Source: Jiangella rhizosphaerae
GTDB taxonomy: Bacteria; Actinomycetota; Actinomycetes; Jiangellales; Jiangellaceae
NCBI RefSeq assembly: GCF_003579925.1
Contig: NZ_QUAL01000188.1
Location: 1 to 64,000 of the forward strand
Direction of reading: 5' to 3'
DNA: 64,000 nt
Shown here: one piece after another, positions 1 through 8,640 of the stretch
How positions within the stretch are numbered: the first letter of the stretch is position 1
Layout of the letters: each line of letters begins with the position of its first letter
Notes under the pieces: generated by a model
Told to the model about the DNA's origin: nothing
What the model saw: the letters and a program-made list of their open reading frames with translations, nothing else
Databases searched by the model: none
Position numbers and translations under genes: made by a program

Positions 1-175
1 CCGGTGCGGCCTCGGGCTCGGGCTGTGCGGCCTCGGGCTCGGCCGGCTCCGCCGCGGCGGCTTCGGGCGTCGGCGCCGGCTCGGTGGCGCCGGGGGACTC
101 GGGGGCCGTGGGCTCGACCTCGGCGGCGGGTGTCGCCGCGTCGTCGTGCTCGGGGCTACCAGTCGTGTTCGTCAC
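1..175 (-). CDS. N-terminus of an acidic Ala/Pro/Glu-rich protein (partial, runs off the left edge)
   Basis: A GTG at 175 opens a frame that stays open to the window edge and starts VTNTTGSPEHDDAATPAAEV, then becomes almost entirely Ala, Pro and Glu. A GAGGAC ribosome-binding site lies 6-8 bases upstream. The start is only 16 bases after the cyclophilin stop on the same strand, so the two are probably co-transcribed. Only the disordered head is visible and no domain can be named from it. In actinobacteria the gene next to this cyclophilin is often a DUF349 protein with such an N-terminal extension or the relA region, so DUF349 is a context guess only. Confidence 0.6.
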   Translation of the reverse strand, partial: MTNTTGSPEHDDAATPAAEVEPTAPESPGATEPAPTPEAAAAEPAEPEAAQPEPEAAP

Positions 176-191
176 GGTGTCCTCATCCGGG

Positions 192-989
192 TCAGGCGGT
201 GGTGACGGAGTCGAGGGTGACCGGGGTGATGGGCGCGCCATCCTCCGATCCATTGTCGGTTCCAGCCTCGGCGATACCAGTGATCACGTCCAGACCAGTG
301 GTGATCTGGCCGAAGACGGTGTAGTCGGGCGGCAGCTGGGAGTCGCCGTACACGAGGAAGAACTGGCTGCCGTTGGTGTTGGGGCCGCTGTTGGCCATCG
401 CCACCGTACCGGCCGGGTAGGTGGCGCCGTCGGTGTTCTCGTTGTCGTACTCGTAGCCGGGGCCGCCCGAGCCGGTGCCGGTCGGGTCGCCGCACTGCAG
501 GACCTTCAGGCTGTCGGAGGTCGTCAGGCGGTGGCAGGCGGTGCCGTCGTAGTACCCGGCGGAGGCCAGGAAGGCCAGCGAGTTGACGGTGCACGGCGCG
601 CCGGCGTCGAGCGTCACGGTGACCGGGGCGCCGTTGATGGTCAGCGTCGCCGTGGTGGGCAGCGGCGTCTGGAGCGCGGCGGGGTCGATGGCCGGCGGCG
701 TGCCGAGGTCGGGGACGGCCGACTCGCCGGCGGCGCGGTAGTCGCAGGTGCCGGCGGCGGCGTCGGCGGACGGGGAGGAGTCGGTGCCGGACGCGACGGG
801 ATCGTCGTCGTCGCCGAGTGCGCCGGACACCAGGAGCGTGCCCATGACGAGAGCCACCGCCACGATCACGGCTCCGACGACGATGCCGATCTTCCGCCGC
901 TTCTGGGCCTGCTCGGCCCGCCGCGCCTGCTGACGCTCGTAGTGCTGGCGCGCGAGCTGACGCCGGCGTTGCTTGGCACTCTGGGCCAC
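192..989 (-). CDS. ppiB: Membrane-anchored cyclophilin-type peptidyl-prolyl cis-trans isomerase
   Basis: 265 aa. A strongly basic N-terminus rich in Arg and Gln is followed by one membrane segment (about residues 34-55), a short Ser/Asp/Ala linker and a cyclophilin domain from about residue 90. Family signatures include CHRL carrying the catalytic-type Arg, GDPTGTGSGGPGYEYDNEN, NGSQFFLVYG and the C-terminal VFGQITTGLDVI block. The domain would face outside the membrane and assist folding of secreted proteins by proline isomerisation. It starts at GTG 989, divergent from the MBL-fold gene; a TAGACT -10 on the minus strand at 1065-1070 is a plausible promoter. Same architecture and neighbourhood as mycobacterial Rv2582. 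Confidence 0.9.
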   Translation of the reverse strand: MAQSAKQRRRQLARQHYERQQARRAEQAQKRRKIGIVVGAVIVAVALVMGTLLVSGALGDDDDPVASGTDSSPSADAAAGTCDYRAAGESAVPDLGTPPAIDPAALQTPLPTTATLTINGAPVTVTLDAGAPCTVNSLAFLASAGYYDGTACHRLTTSDSLKVLQCGDPTGTGSGGPGYEYDNENTDGATYPAGTVAMANSGPNTNGSQFFLVYGDSQLPPDYTVFGQITTGLDVITGIAEAGTDNGSEDGAPITPVTLDSVTTA

Positions 990-1064
990 CAGCCATCCTC
1001 CCGGTCGTTTCGAGAACGATGAGGGGACCCGAGGACCCCCCTTCCGCGTGTGGTACGCGGGGAC

Positions 1065-1131
1065 AGTCTAGGCAGTACACGGCGGGAATCAGATAACGAG
1101 TTCGCGGCGATGAGTGGCCCGCCGGTAACCT
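1065..1131. promoter_or_regulatory. Divergent promoter region, cyclophilin / MBL-fold hydrolase
   Basis: Minus strand: TAGACT at 1065-1070 fits a -10 for the cyclophilin gene. Plus strand: TAACCT at 1126-1131 ends only 6 bases before GTG 1138, which implies an essentially leaderless transcript, common in actinobacteria. The -35 elements are weak. Confidence 0.4.
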
Positions 1132-1137
1132 TCCTGG

Positions 1138-1803
1138 GTGCTCCTGCTCACCGTCGTCGCTCCCGTACTGGGTACCAACTGCTACGTCGTGGCGGCCGAC
1201 GGCGCCCGCGAGTGCCTCGTGATCGATCCCGGCATCGGCGTCGCCGAGCAGCTGGAGAAGGTGTTCGCCGAGCACTCCCTCGAGCCGGCCGCGGTCCTCG
1301 TCACCCACGGCCACCTCGACCACACCTACGCGGTGAGCGAGCTCTGCCGCGGCCGCGACCTCCCCGTCCACCTGCACGAAGGCGACGCCTACCGGCTGTC
1401 CGACCCGCTCGGCTCGCTCGGTCCGCAACTGGCGGTGCAGTTCGCCCAGTTCGGCGCCGGCTGGACGCCACCGGCCGACGTCCGGCCGTTCGGCGGCGCC
1501 GACACCGAGCTGGAACTCGCCGGCGTCGGGCTGCGCGCGATCCATGCGCCCGGCCATACCGAGGGGTCGACGCTCTACTACGCGCCCGGCGACGCCGTCG
1601 TCTTCACCGGCGACGTGCTGTTCGCAGCCACGGTGGGCCGCACCGACCTGCCGGGTGGCGACGACGCGCGCATGCGCGCGACGCTGACCCGCCTCGCGTC
1701 GGACGACGAGCTGCCCGGACTCACCACCGTCCGGCCCGGCCACGGCGCGGCGTCGACCCTCGACCGGGAACGCGCATCCAACCCGTACCTGCGAGGACTG
1801 TAG
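1138..1803 (+). CDS. MBL-fold metallo-hydrolase (glyoxalase II-like)
   Basis: 221 aa, complete. The metal-binding signature THGHLDH places H57, H59, D61 and H62; further ligands are H140 in GHTEGS, D159 in FTGDVLF and H202 in RPGHG. This is the small glyoxalase II-like class of cytoplasmic metallo-beta-lactamase-fold hydrolases, which bind two metals and usually cleave thioesters; the substrate cannot be read from sequence. Start GTG 1138 follows a TAACCT -10 so closely that the mRNA is probably leaderless. The stop lies 4 bp before hisS, so the two form an operon, as in Mycobacterium (Rv2581c-Rv2580c). Confidence 0.88.
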   Translation: MLLLTVVAPVLGTNCYVVAADGARECLVIDPGIGVAEQLEKVFAEHSLEPAAVLVTHGHLDHTYAVSELCRGRDLPVHLHEGDAYRLSDPLGSLGPQLAVQFAQFGAGWTPPADVRPFGGADTELELAGVGLRAIHAPGHTEGSTLYYAPGDAVVFTGDVLFAATVGRTDLPGGDDARMRATLTRLASDDELPGLTTVRPGHGAASTLDRERASNPYLRGL

Positions 1804-1807
1804 ACAC

Positions 1808-3070
1808 GTGACTGTTCCAGCCTTCCGTGCCCCGAAGGGCACCTTCGATCTCGTGCCGCCGCGCGGCGAGGCCATGCTCGCCGTCCGCGACACGCTGGCC
1901 GCGCCGCTGCGCTCGGCCGGCTACGGCTACGTCGAGACGCCCAGCTTCGAGGAGACGACGCTGTTCGCCCGTGGCGTCGGCGAGTCGACCGACATCGTCA
2001 CGAAGGAGATGTACTCCTTCACCACCCGCGGCGGCGACGACGTCACGCTGCGGCCGGAGGGGACGGCGCCGGTGCTGCGCGCCGTCCTCGAGAACGGGCT
2101 GCACCGCGGCGCGCTGCCGGTGAAGCTGTGGTACTCCGGCTCCTACTACCGCTACGAGCGGCCGCAGAAGGGCCGCTACCGGCACTTCTCCCAGGTCGGC
2201 GCCGAGATCCTGGGCACCGAGGACCCCGCCAGCGACGCCGAGCTGATCGTGCTCGCCGTCGACGCCTACCGCGCGCTCGGGCTGACCGGGGTGCGGGTGC
2301 TGCTGAACTCGCTCGGCTCGCACGAGTCGCGGCCGGCCTACCGGGCGGCGCTGCAGGAGTACCTGCGCGGTCTCGACCTCGACGAGGAGACCGCCCGGCG
2401 GGTCGAGATCAACCCGCTGCGGGTGCTCGACGACAAGCGGCCGGAGATCCAGAAGGCGCTGGCGTCGGCGCCGATCATCACCGACTTCCTGTCACCGTCC
2501 GACCGCGCGCACCACGACACCGTCCGCTCGCTGCTGACGTCGGCGGGTGTCGACTTCGAGGACGACCCGCGGCTCGTGCGCGGGCTCGACTACTACACCC
2601 GCACACTGTTCGAGTTCGTCCACGACGGTCTCGGCTCGCAGTCCGCGGTGGGCGGCGGCGGTCGCTACGACGGCCTGTCCGAGCTGATCGGCGGGCCGGC
2701 GCTGCCCGGGGTGGGCTGGGCGCTCGGCGCCGACCGCACGCTGCTGGCCATGGAGGCCGAGGGGCTGCCGCTGCCGGGGGTCACGGGCGTCCAGGTGTTC
2801 GCCGTCCCGCTCGGCGACGAGGCTGCGGCGTGGGCGTTCGGACTGGTCACCCAGCTCCGGCGGGCCGGCGTCGCGGCCGACTTCGCCACCGGCGGCCGCG
2901 GCCTCAAGGGCGCCATGAAGGCCGCCGATCGCAGCGGCGCCAAGTACGCCGTCGTCGTCGGCGCGCGCGACCTCGCCGAGGGCGTCGCCCAGGTGAAGGA
3001 CCTCGCGACGGGGGAGCAGCAGGCGATCTCGCTGAACGGGCTGGTGACGCACCTGCAGCGGCTCGTCTAG
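1808..3070 (+). CDS. hisS: Histidyl-tRNA synthetase
   Basis: 420 aa, normal for a bacterial HisRS. It charges tRNA-His in the cytoplasm. Visible elements: N-terminal [12 protein letters not shown], the class II motif 2 region ([19 protein letters not shown]), the histidine-specific loop [15 protein letters not shown], a motif 3 with ALGADR, and a C-terminal Rossmann-like anticodon-binding domain from about residue 330. Start GTG 1808 lies 4 bp after the hydrolase stop, indicating translational coupling. It is followed directly by a methyltransferase remnant. Confidence 0.97.
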   Translation: MTVPAFRAPKGTFDLVPPRGEAMLAVRDTLAAPLRSAGYGYVETPSFEETTLFARGVGESTDIVTKEMYSFTTRGGDDVTLRPEGTAPVLRAVLENGLHRGALPVKLWYSGSYYRYERPQKGRYRHFSQVGAEILGTEDPASDAELIVLAVDAYRALGLTGVRVLLNSLGSHESRPAYRAALQEYLRGLDLDEETARRVEINPLRVLDDKRPEIQKALASAPIITDFLSPSDRAHHDTVRSLLTSAGVDFEDDPRLVRGLDYYTRTLFEFVHDGLGSQSAVGGGGRYDGLSELIGGPALPGVGWALGADRTLLAMEAEGLPLPGVTGVQVFAVPLGDEAAAWAFGLVTQLRRAGVAADFATGGRGLKGAMKAADRSGAKYAVVVGARDLAEGVAQVKDLATGEQQAISLNGLVTHLQRLV

Positions 3071-3071
3071 C

Positions 3072-3243
3072 GTGCGGTGGAACCACAACCTCCACTACCA
3101 CCGGCTGGTACTGGACGCGGTCCCGCCGGTCCCGTCCGGACGTCGAGTGGGTCGCCGGTGACGTACTGACCCACCCGCTGCCCGGCGTCCAGTGGCGGCG
3201 GGTGCCGCTGTTCCGCTACGCGCTGACCTGGACGAAACCGGCC
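3072..3243 (+). pseudogene. Remnant of a class I SAM-dependent methyltransferase
   Basis: From GTG 3072 the first frame reads VRWNHNLHYHRLVLDAVPP, a typical opening of a family of actinobacterial methyltransferases, then stops near 3160. The +1 frame then gives PDVEWVAGDVLTHPLPGVQW followed by RRVPLFRYALTWTKPA. In intact relatives the first of these is the mid-domain acidic motif and the second the extreme C-terminus. So head, one internal motif and tail survive within about 170 bp, with most of the SAM-binding core deleted and the frame broken. It cannot encode a working enzyme. Recognition of the parent family is from memory of its motifs. Confidence 0.6.
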
Positions 3244-3267
3244 TGTTCCACGGACTTGCGTCGGTAC

Positions 3268-3281
3268 CGAACGTGTGTTCG
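3268..3281. promoter_or_regulatory. LexA (SOS) box upstream of the radical SAM gene
   Basis: CGAACGTGTGTTCG is a perfect dyad, CGAAC-N4-GTTCG, matching the actinobacterial/mycobacterial SOS box core. It ends 9 bases before the GTG at 3291, so a bound LexA would cover the start-point region. Mycobacterial Rv2578c, the homologue, is from memory among LexA-controlled genes. Confidence 0.75.
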
Positions 3282-3290
3282 AATGGATGA

Positions 3291-4811
3291 GTGCGTTGGG
3301 AAGCTCAGGAGCTCGCGGTCACCGACGGTGCGGCGCTGCCGGGGCTGCAGCGGCTGTCCGGGCTGGTCCGCAGCGTGCGCACACCTGAGTTCGAGGGCAT
3401 CACCTTCCACGAGGTCACGTCCAAGTCCGCGCTCAACAAGGTGCCCGAGGCGTCGCACGTGCCGTTCCGCTGGACGGTGAACCCGTACCGCGGCTGCAGC
3501 CATGCGTGCACCTACTGCCTGTCCGGCTACGCGCCCATCACCATGGCCGACGGCTCCACCGTCCCGCTGGCGCGGGTGCGGCCGGGCGACCAGGTGCTCG
3601 GCACCCGGGCCGAGGGGTTGAGCCGGCGCCTGGTGCGTACCCAGGTGCTCGACCACTGGCGCACGTCCAAGCCGGCGTTCCGGCTCGAGCTCGACGGCGG
3701 CACGTCGATCGTCGCCAGCGGCGACCACCGGTTCCTCACGGCCGACGGCTGGAAGCATGTGGCCCCGGCCGCCGAGGGCGAGCCGCCCCGTCCGTCGCTG
3801 ACCACCCGCGACCGCCTCGTGGGACTGCGCCGCGGCGTCGTCGGTGCCGCGGTACGGGCCGACGACGCGCTGACGGTCAGCTACGTGCGGCCGATGGACG
3901 TCGAGCTGCCGATGTTCGACCTCACCACCGGCACCGGCGACTTCATCGCGCACGGCGTCGTCAGCCACAACTGCTTCGCCCGCAACACCCACACCTACCT
4001 CGACCTCGACGCCGGCGACGACTTCAACCGCCAGGTGATCGTCAAGGTGAACGTCGCCGACGTGCTGCGCCGCGAGGTCAGCCGCCGGTCGTGGTCGCGC
4101 GAGCACGTCGCCATGGGCACCAACACCGACCCCTACCAGCGGGCCGAGGGCCGGTACCGGCTGATGCCGGGCGTCATCGAGGCGCTGGCCGGGTCCGGCA
4201 CGCCGTTCAGCATCCTGACGAAGGGCACGCTGCTGCGTCGCGACCTGCCGCTGCTGCGCCGCGCCGCCGAGGATGTCCAGGTCGGCGTCGGCGTCTCGCT
4301 GGCCCTGCTCGACGAGACGCTGCACCGTTCGGTGGAGCCCGGCACGCCCACGCCGAAGGCCCGGCTGGAGCTGGTGCGGTCGGTGCGCGAGGCCGGCCTG
4401 CCGTGCACCGTCCTGCTGGCGCCGATCCTGCCCGGCCTCACCGACTCCGAGGAGCATCTGTCCGCGTTGGTCGCGGCGGTGGCCGACGCTGGCGCCACGG
4501 GCATCAGCTACATCCCGCTGCACCTGCGGCCCGGCGCCCGCGAGTGGTACCTCGACTGGCTGGAGTCCACCCGGCCCGACCTGCTGCCGCTGTACCGGCG
4601 GCTCTACCACCGGGGCTCCTACTCCGACCAGCGCTATCGCGACTGGCTGCGGGCCCGCGTCGAACCCCACCTGCGCCGGTACCGCCTCCGCGACGACGAC
4701 GCCGAGCCGATGGTCGACGACCGCCGGCGCCCCCTGCACGGCCGCCGCTGGGGCCCACGCGTCACGCCCGAGCCGACGCCTGCCGAACCCGCCCAGGACG
4801 CCCTCTTCTGA
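3291..4811 (+). CDS. Intein-containing Rv2578c-family radical SAM protein
   Basis: 506 aa as encoded; about 354 aa after intein removal. The host protein is a SplB-like radical SAM enzyme. Its [4Fe-4S] motif CxxxCxxC is C69, C73 and C228; the third cysteine is separated from the others by a 152-residue intein (residues 76-227). Ligated, the motif reads CSHACTY-CFARNTHTYLD. After it come MGTNTDPYQ and LTKGTLLRRD, normal for the family, and a short Pro/Glu-rich tail ending DALF. The cluster cannot be complete without protein splicing. Start GTG 3291 is preceded by a LexA box, suggesting induction by DNA damage; the family's reaction is not established. Next gene is aspS, with a palindromic repeat between. 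Confidence 0.92.
   Translation: MRWEAQELAVTDGAALPGLQRLSGLVRSVRTPEFEGITFHEVTSKSALNKVPEASHVPFRWTVNPYRGCSHACTYCLSGYAPITMADGSTVPLARVRPGDQVLGTRAEGLSRRLVRTQVLDHWRTSKPAFRLELDGGTSIVASGDHRFLTADGWKHVAPAAEGEPPRPSLTTRDRLVGLRRGVVGAAVRADDALTVSYVRPMDVELPMFDLTTGTGDFIAHGVVSHNCFARNTHTYLDLDAGDDFNRQVIVKVNVADVLRREVSRRSWSREHVAMGTNTDPYQRAEGRYRLMPGVIEALAGSGTPFSILTKGTLLRRDLPLLRRAAEDVQVGVGVSLALLDETLHRSVEPGTPTPKARLELVRSVREAGLPCTVLLAPILPGLTDSEEHLSALVAAVADAGATGISYIPLHLRPGAREWYLDWLESTRPDLLPLYRRLYHRGSYSDQRYRDWLRARVEPHLRRYRLRDDDAEPMVDDRRRPLHGRRWGPRVTPEPTPAEPAQDALF
3516..3971 (+). other. Mini-intein (152 codons) within the radical SAM gene
   Basis: It begins at Cys76 (CLSGYAPITMADGSTVPLAR, block A) and ends VVSHN followed by Cys228 (+1 nucleophile). 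Block B is GTSIVASGDHRFLTADGW, with the conserved His in GDHRF; block F is PMFDLTTGTGDFIAHGVVSH. The penultimate His and terminal Asn needed for Asn cyclisation are present. No LAGLIDADG or HNH motif fits in the short middle, so it is a mini-intein without homing endonuclease. It sits exactly before the third iron-sulfur cysteine. Base composition matches the host gene, suggesting long residence. Confidence 0.9.
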
Positions 4812-4866
4812 CGTCCGCCGCCCCGCCCGCACCCATCGCCCGCCCGCACCACCGATCCATGCCGAA

Positions 4867-4938
4867 GTCGATCTTGGAGTTGTTCGGCAATCGCCGACCG
4901 AAATGTCCGATAGATGGCCGAACAACTCCAAGATCAAC
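4867..4938. repeat. 72-bp palindromic repeat, copy 1
   Basis: Arms GTYGATCTTGGAGTTGTTCG-GC and the reverse complement flank a 28-bp asymmetric centre containing CCGAAATGTCCGATAGATG. It lies 55 bp after the radical SAM stop. One arm mismatch (C at arm position 3). Same family as copies at 37054, 45969, 47124 and 50450. Confidence 0.9.
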
Positions 4939-5038
4939 CGGGACCGGGGTCGTGGCGGGGCGGAGAACACGCGGCACGGACGTGGACCATGCGGGCGTCC
5001 GGCGGGGAATCGCCTCGCCGCCGCATGATGCGGTTACG

Positions 5039-5044
5039 TAGGAT
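5039..5044 (+). promoter_or_regulatory. Possible aspS -10 element
   Basis: TAGGAT within TTACGTAGGATCG lies 45 bp upstream of the aspS start and fits an actinobacterial housekeeping -10. No clear -35 is visible. Confidence 0.35.
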
Positions 5045-5089
5045 CGCTGGGTCAGCACCACCGCTCCGCCAACCCTGAGAGGAACACCT

Positions 5090-6850
5090 GTGCTCCGCAC
5101 CCACGAGGCCGGCACGCTGCGTGCCGACCACGCCGGCCAGACCGTCACCCTCACCGGCTGGGTGGCCCGCCGTCGCGATCATGGGGGAGTGGCGTTCCTG
5201 GATCTGCGGGATGCGTCCGGGGTGGCGCAGGTGGTGGTGCGCGACGAGTCGGTCGCGCACGGGCTGCGCAACGAGTTCTGCATCAAGGTCACGGGGCAGG
5301 TCGGCCGGCGTCCGGAGGGGAACGAGAACCCGAACCTGCCGACCGGCGAGATCGAGGTCGTCGCCGAGGCGGTCGAGGTGCTGAGTGAGGCCGAGCCGCT
5401 GCCGTTCCAGATCGACGACCACGTCGACGTCGGTGAGGAGGTGCGGCTGAAGTACCGCTACCTCGACCTGCGTCGCACCGGCCCGGCCGCCGCGATCCGG
5501 CTGCGCAGCGCCGTGAACAAGGCCGCCCGCGACGTCCTGCTGGCCGAGAACTTCGTCGAGGTCGAGACGCCGACGCTCACCCGGTCCACGCCCGAGGGGG
5601 CGCGCGACTTCCTGGTGCCGGCCCGGCTGCGACCGGGGTCCTGGTACGCGCTGCCGCAGTCGCCGCAGTTGTTCAAGCAGTTGCTCATGGTCGCCGGGCT
5701 GGAGCGGTACTTCCAGATCGCCCGCTGCTACCGCGACGAGGACTTCCGCGCCGACCGGCAGCCCGAGTTCACCCAGCTCGACATCGAGATGAGCTTCGTC
5801 GAGCAGGACGACGTCATCGCGCTGGCCGAGCGCGTCCTCACGGCGCTGTGGGCGCTGGCCGGCCACGAGCTGACGACCCCGATCCCGCGCATGACCTACC
5901 GCGACGCCATGGACCGGTTCGGCTCTGACAAGCCCGACCTGCGGTTCGGTCAGGAGCTCACCGAGGTCACCGAGCACTTCGCGAACACGCAGTTCCGGGT
6001 GTTCCAAGCGCCGTACGTGGGCGCCGTCGTGTACCCGGGCGGCGCGTCGCAGACCCGCAAGGAGCTCGACGGCTGGCAGGACTGGGCCAAGGCGCGCGGC
6101 GCGCGGGGGCTGGCGTACGTGCTGGTCGGGGCCGACGGCGAGCTGTCCGGCCCGGTCGCGAAGAACCTGTCCGAGGACGAGAAGGCCGGCCTGCCCAAGC
6201 TGGTCGGCGCGGTTCCCGGCGACGCCGTGTTCTTCGCCGCCGGCACGCGACGGTCGTCGCAGGCGCTGCTCGGCGCGGCGCGGCTGGAGATCGGCCGCCG
6301 CGCGGGGCTGATCGACGAGGACGCCTGGGCGTTCACCTGGGTGGTCGACTCGCCGCTGTTCGAACCGGTCGACGAGACCGACGACGTCGCCGTCGGCTCG
6401 GGCGCCTGGACCGCCGTGCACCACGCGTTCACGTCGCCGAAGCCTGAGTCGCTCGACACCTTCGACACCGACCCGGGCAACGCGCTCGCCTACGCCTACG
6501 ACATCGTCTGCAACGGCAACGAGATCGGCGGCGGGTCGATCCGTATCCACCGCCGCGACGTGCAGGAGCGGGTGTTCCGGGTGATGGGCCTGGGTTCGGA
6601 GGAGGCGCAGGAGAAGTTCGGCTTCCTGCTCGACGCGTTCAGGTACGGCGCCCCACCGCACGGTGGCATCGCGTTCGGCTGGGACCGCATCACGGCGCTG
6701 CTGGCCGGGTCCGACTCCATCCGCGACGTCATCGCGTTCCCGAAGACCGGCGGCGGGTACGACCCGCTGACGGCGGCGCCGGCGCCGATCACCGCGCAGC
6801 AGCGCAAGGAGGCCGGCATCGACGCCGTCTCTGAGCAGGCTCAGGCCTGA
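5090..6850 (+). CDS. aspS: Aspartyl-tRNA synthetase
   Basis: 586 aa, bacterial type. Order: N-terminal OB-fold anticodon domain ([20 protein letters not shown]), class II catalytic core with motif 2 [19 protein letters not shown], an inserted GAD domain around residues 290-400, and motif 3 GIAFGWDRI near residue 530. The anticodon domain has RRDHG rather than the RRDLG of strictly discriminating enzymes such as that of E. coli. In Pseudomonas that His marks a non-discriminating enzyme that also charges tRNA-Asn for GatCAB amidation, so this AspRS may do the same. Start GTG 5090 has a GAGAGGA ribosome-binding site. Confidence 0.97.
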   Translation: MLRTHEAGTLRADHAGQTVTLTGWVARRRDHGGVAFLDLRDASGVAQVVVRDESVAHGLRNEFCIKVTGQVGRRPEGNENPNLPTGEIEVVAEAVEVLSEAEPLPFQIDDHVDVGEEVRLKYRYLDLRRTGPAAAIRLRSAVNKAARDVLLAENFVEVETPTLTRSTPEGARDFLVPARLRPGSWYALPQSPQLFKQLLMVAGLERYFQIARCYRDEDFRADRQPEFTQLDIEMSFVEQDDVIALAERVLTALWALAGHELTTPIPRMTYRDAMDRFGSDKPDLRFGQELTEVTEHFANTQFRVFQAPYVGAVVYPGGASQTRKELDGWQDWAKARGARGLAYVLVGADGELSGPVAKNLSEDEKAGLPKLVGAVPGDAVFFAAGTRRSSQALLGAARLEIGRRAGLIDEDAWAFTWVVDSPLFEPVDETDDVAVGSGAWTAVHHAFTSPKPESLDTFDTDPGNALAYAYDIVCNGNEIGGGSIRIHRRDVQERVFRVMGLGSEEAQEKFGFLLDAFRYGAPPHGGIAFGWDRITALLAGSDSIRDVIAFPKTGGGYDPLTAAPAPITAQQRKEAGIDAVSEQAQA

Positions 6851-6944
6851 GTCGCTTGCGCTGACCCGCGGCCGCCCCGACCGGCGGCCGCGGGTCGGCC
6901 GGTGGGCCGCGACCGGGCGCTCGTCCGCGATCGGCGCCGACTCG

Positions 6945-7802
6945 ATGCCGGGCGATACTGTGGACGTGGAGTACGTCTCCAGAGTGCCGCGACCGCCGCT
7001 GGACGGGCTGATCGACGACCTCTACTACCTGGAGGGTGCGCCGCCGTACGCCCGGCTGAGGCTGCCGCCGCCGGCGGCGCTGCTCATCGTCAACCTCGGT
7101 GCGCCGTTCCGCGTCCGCGGCGGCGCCGACCCCGACACGGCCGAGTACGCCGACGGCTGCGTGGTCACGATGCCCACCCGCGCGTGGGAGTTCGGTTACC
7201 CGATCTGGACCCGGTCCGTCGGCGTGCACTTCAAGCCGTGGGGGATGGGGCCGTTCCTGCCGATGCCCGCGGCCGAGCTGTGCGACCGGCCGGTGACGGT
7301 CGAGCAGGTGTGGGGCCGCCCCGCGGTCGCCGAGCTGCGCGACCGGCTGGCCACGGCGGACGGGCCGCACGCGATGCTGACGCTGCTCGAGGAGGAGCTG
7401 ATGCGACGGCTGTGCGAGACCGCCGGGCTGGGGCTGGTCCGCCATACGAGCAGCGTCATCGCGGCCAGCAGCGGGGCGGTGCCGATCGGCGACCTGAGGG
7501 TGGCGGCCGGTGTCAGCAGCACTCATCTGGCGCTGCGGTTCAAGGAGCTCGTCGGCGTCACGCCGAAGCGGCTGGCGCGCACCTACCGCTTCGCCGCCAC
7601 CGTGTTCGCGATCGACTTCGCCGGACCGATCGACTGGGCCGACGTCGCCAGCGGTGCGGGCTACTTCGACCAGGCCCACTTCGGCCACGAGTTCCGGGCG
7701 TTCACCGGGCTCACGCCGACCCGGTACGCCGAGGTCCGGCGGCGGTTCCTGCGCGAGCATCCCGGCCACGCGCTGGACAGCTGGCCGCTGCCGGCCGATT
7801 GA
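6945..7802 (+). CDS. AraC-family transcriptional regulator
   Basis: 285 aa. The N-terminal 150 residues (PPLDGLIDDLYYLEGAPP, GAPFRV, TRAWEFGYP) form the effector/dimer domain of a common actinobacterial AraC subgroup. The C-terminal 100 residues carry two helix-turn-helix units, the second marked by DVASGAGYFDQAHFGHEFRA and the closing FTGLTPTRYAEVRRRF. ATG 6945 is used here; GTG 6960 is an alternative. It lies 68 bp before a reductase-like gene in the same direction and may control it. The ligand is unknown. Confidence 0.85.
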   Translation: MPGDTVDVEYVSRVPRPPLDGLIDDLYYLEGAPPYARLRLPPPAALLIVNLGAPFRVRGGADPDTAEYADGCVVTMPTRAWEFGYPIWTRSVGVHFKPWGMGPFLPMPAAELCDRPVTVEQVWGRPAVAELRDRLATADGPHAMLTLLEEELMRRLCETAGLGLVRHTSSVIAASSGAVPIGDLRVAAGVSSTHLALRFKELVGVTPKRLARTYRFAATVFAIDFAGPIDWADVASGAGYFDQAHFGHEFRAFTGLTPTRYAEVRRRFLREHPGHALDSWPLPAD

Positions 7803-7870
7803 TTTCTTACAAGAGCGGCAGGTCACGAAACCCTAACCTGAGGGGCATCCGAGAGCAGAGGAGCGCCCTC

Positions 7871-8452
7871 ATGGGCAAGGTGGTCATGTACAGCACGGTG
7901 TCCGTCGACGGCTTCATCGCCGACGAGAACGACCAGCCCGGACCGCTGTTCGACTGGCTGGTCAGTGGTGACGTCCCGCTGGACGAGAGCGGCGCCGTGA
8001 AGGTGTCCCAGAGGTCCTACGACTACACCCGGGCCTACTGGGACCCGATCGGGGCGACGATCGCCGGCCGCCACGTCTTCGACCTGACGGACGGCTGGGA
8101 CGGCAAGCCTCCGGCCGGGGTCGACCACGTGGTCGTCGTGACGCACCGGCCGCCGCCCGAGGGCTGGGACCCCGAGGCGCCGTTCCACTTCGTCGACGGC
8201 GTCGAGGCGGCCGTGGCCAAGGCACAGGAACTCGCGGGTGACCGCCTCGTCGAGGTCGCGGCCGGCGACGTCGGCGGCCAGGCGCTGGCCGCGGGCCTGG
8301 TCGACGAGGTGCGCATGGACGTCGCACCCGTGGTGTTCGGGTCCGGCAAGCGCTTCTTCGGGTCGGTCGACGCGCAGCACCTGCTGGACGATCCGGACGT
8401 GGTGATCCAGGGCGACCGGGTGCTTCACCTGAGCTATCGGGTGCGCCGCTGA
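7871..8452 (+). CDS. Dihydrofolate reductase-fold (RibD C-terminal) family protein
   Basis: 193 aa. It starts MGKVVMYSTVSVDGFIADEN, the hallmark of the DHFR/RibD-C reductase superfamily, and keeps the nucleotide-binding AGRHVFDLTDGWDG, VEVAAGDVGGQALAAGLVDE and VAPVVFGSGKRFF segments. Members are NADPH-dependent reductases; most of this soluble subgroup have no proven substrate and it should not be called folA. ATG 7871 has a strong upstream CAGAGGAGC ribosome-binding site. Divergence from folate reductases and the AraC neighbour suggest an accessory role. Confidence 0.88.
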   Translation: MGKVVMYSTVSVDGFIADENDQPGPLFDWLVSGDVPLDESGAVKVSQRSYDYTRAYWDPIGATIAGRHVFDLTDGWDGKPPAGVDHVVVVTHRPPPEGWDPEAPFHFVDGVEAAVAKAQELAGDRLVEVAAGDVGGQALAAGLVDEVRMDVAPVVFGSGKRFFGSVDAQHLLDDPDVVIQGDRVLHLSYRVRR

Positions 8453-8541
8453 CCGATCTGAGGCGAGGTGGGCGTCGATCCTGTGCACGAGCGGTCTCCT
8501 TCGATGCCGGCGCGAAAACGCTTTGCCCGGACCGCACCCGC

Positions 8542-8565
8542 ATGGCATCATCGTCAGCGATGTGA
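8542..8565 (+). CDS. Possible 7-codon leader peptide upstream of the ABC-F gene
   Basis: ATG 8542 opens MASSSAM followed by TGA, 76 bp before the ABC-F start. There is no good ribosome-binding site. Short upstream reading frames before ABC-F resistance genes often sense antibiotic-stalled ribosomes; here the evidence is position plus a downstream hairpin only. Confidence 0.25.
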   Translation: MASSSAM

Positions 8566-8581
8566 TCTGACGCGTGACTCC

Positions 8582-8634
8582 AGCCCGCGCCCGAGGTGTG
8601 CCACCCGGCGGGCTCCCAGCAACCTCGTCGAGGT
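8582..8634 (+). promoter_or_regulatory. Leader hairpins before the ABC-F gene, one masking the ribosome-binding site
   Basis: AGCCCGC (8582-8588) pairs with GCGGGCT (8608-8614). Next, ACCT (8622-8625) pairs with AGGT (8631-8634), whose GAGG is the ribosome-binding site of GTG 8641. This second small hairpin could limit translation until the leader is rearranged. Inference from pairing only. Confidence 0.35.
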
Positions 8635-8640
8635 CGTCAC

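Noticed and set aside
3590-3880. Homing endonuclease inside the intein
   Set aside because: The intein has only 152 residues and no LAGLIDADG or HNH motif between blocks B and F.
8596-8640. Upstream in-frame start of the ABC-F gene
   Set aside because: The added residues (Cys, His, Arg, Pro rich) do not match ABC-F proteins, and the segment forms the leader hairpins.
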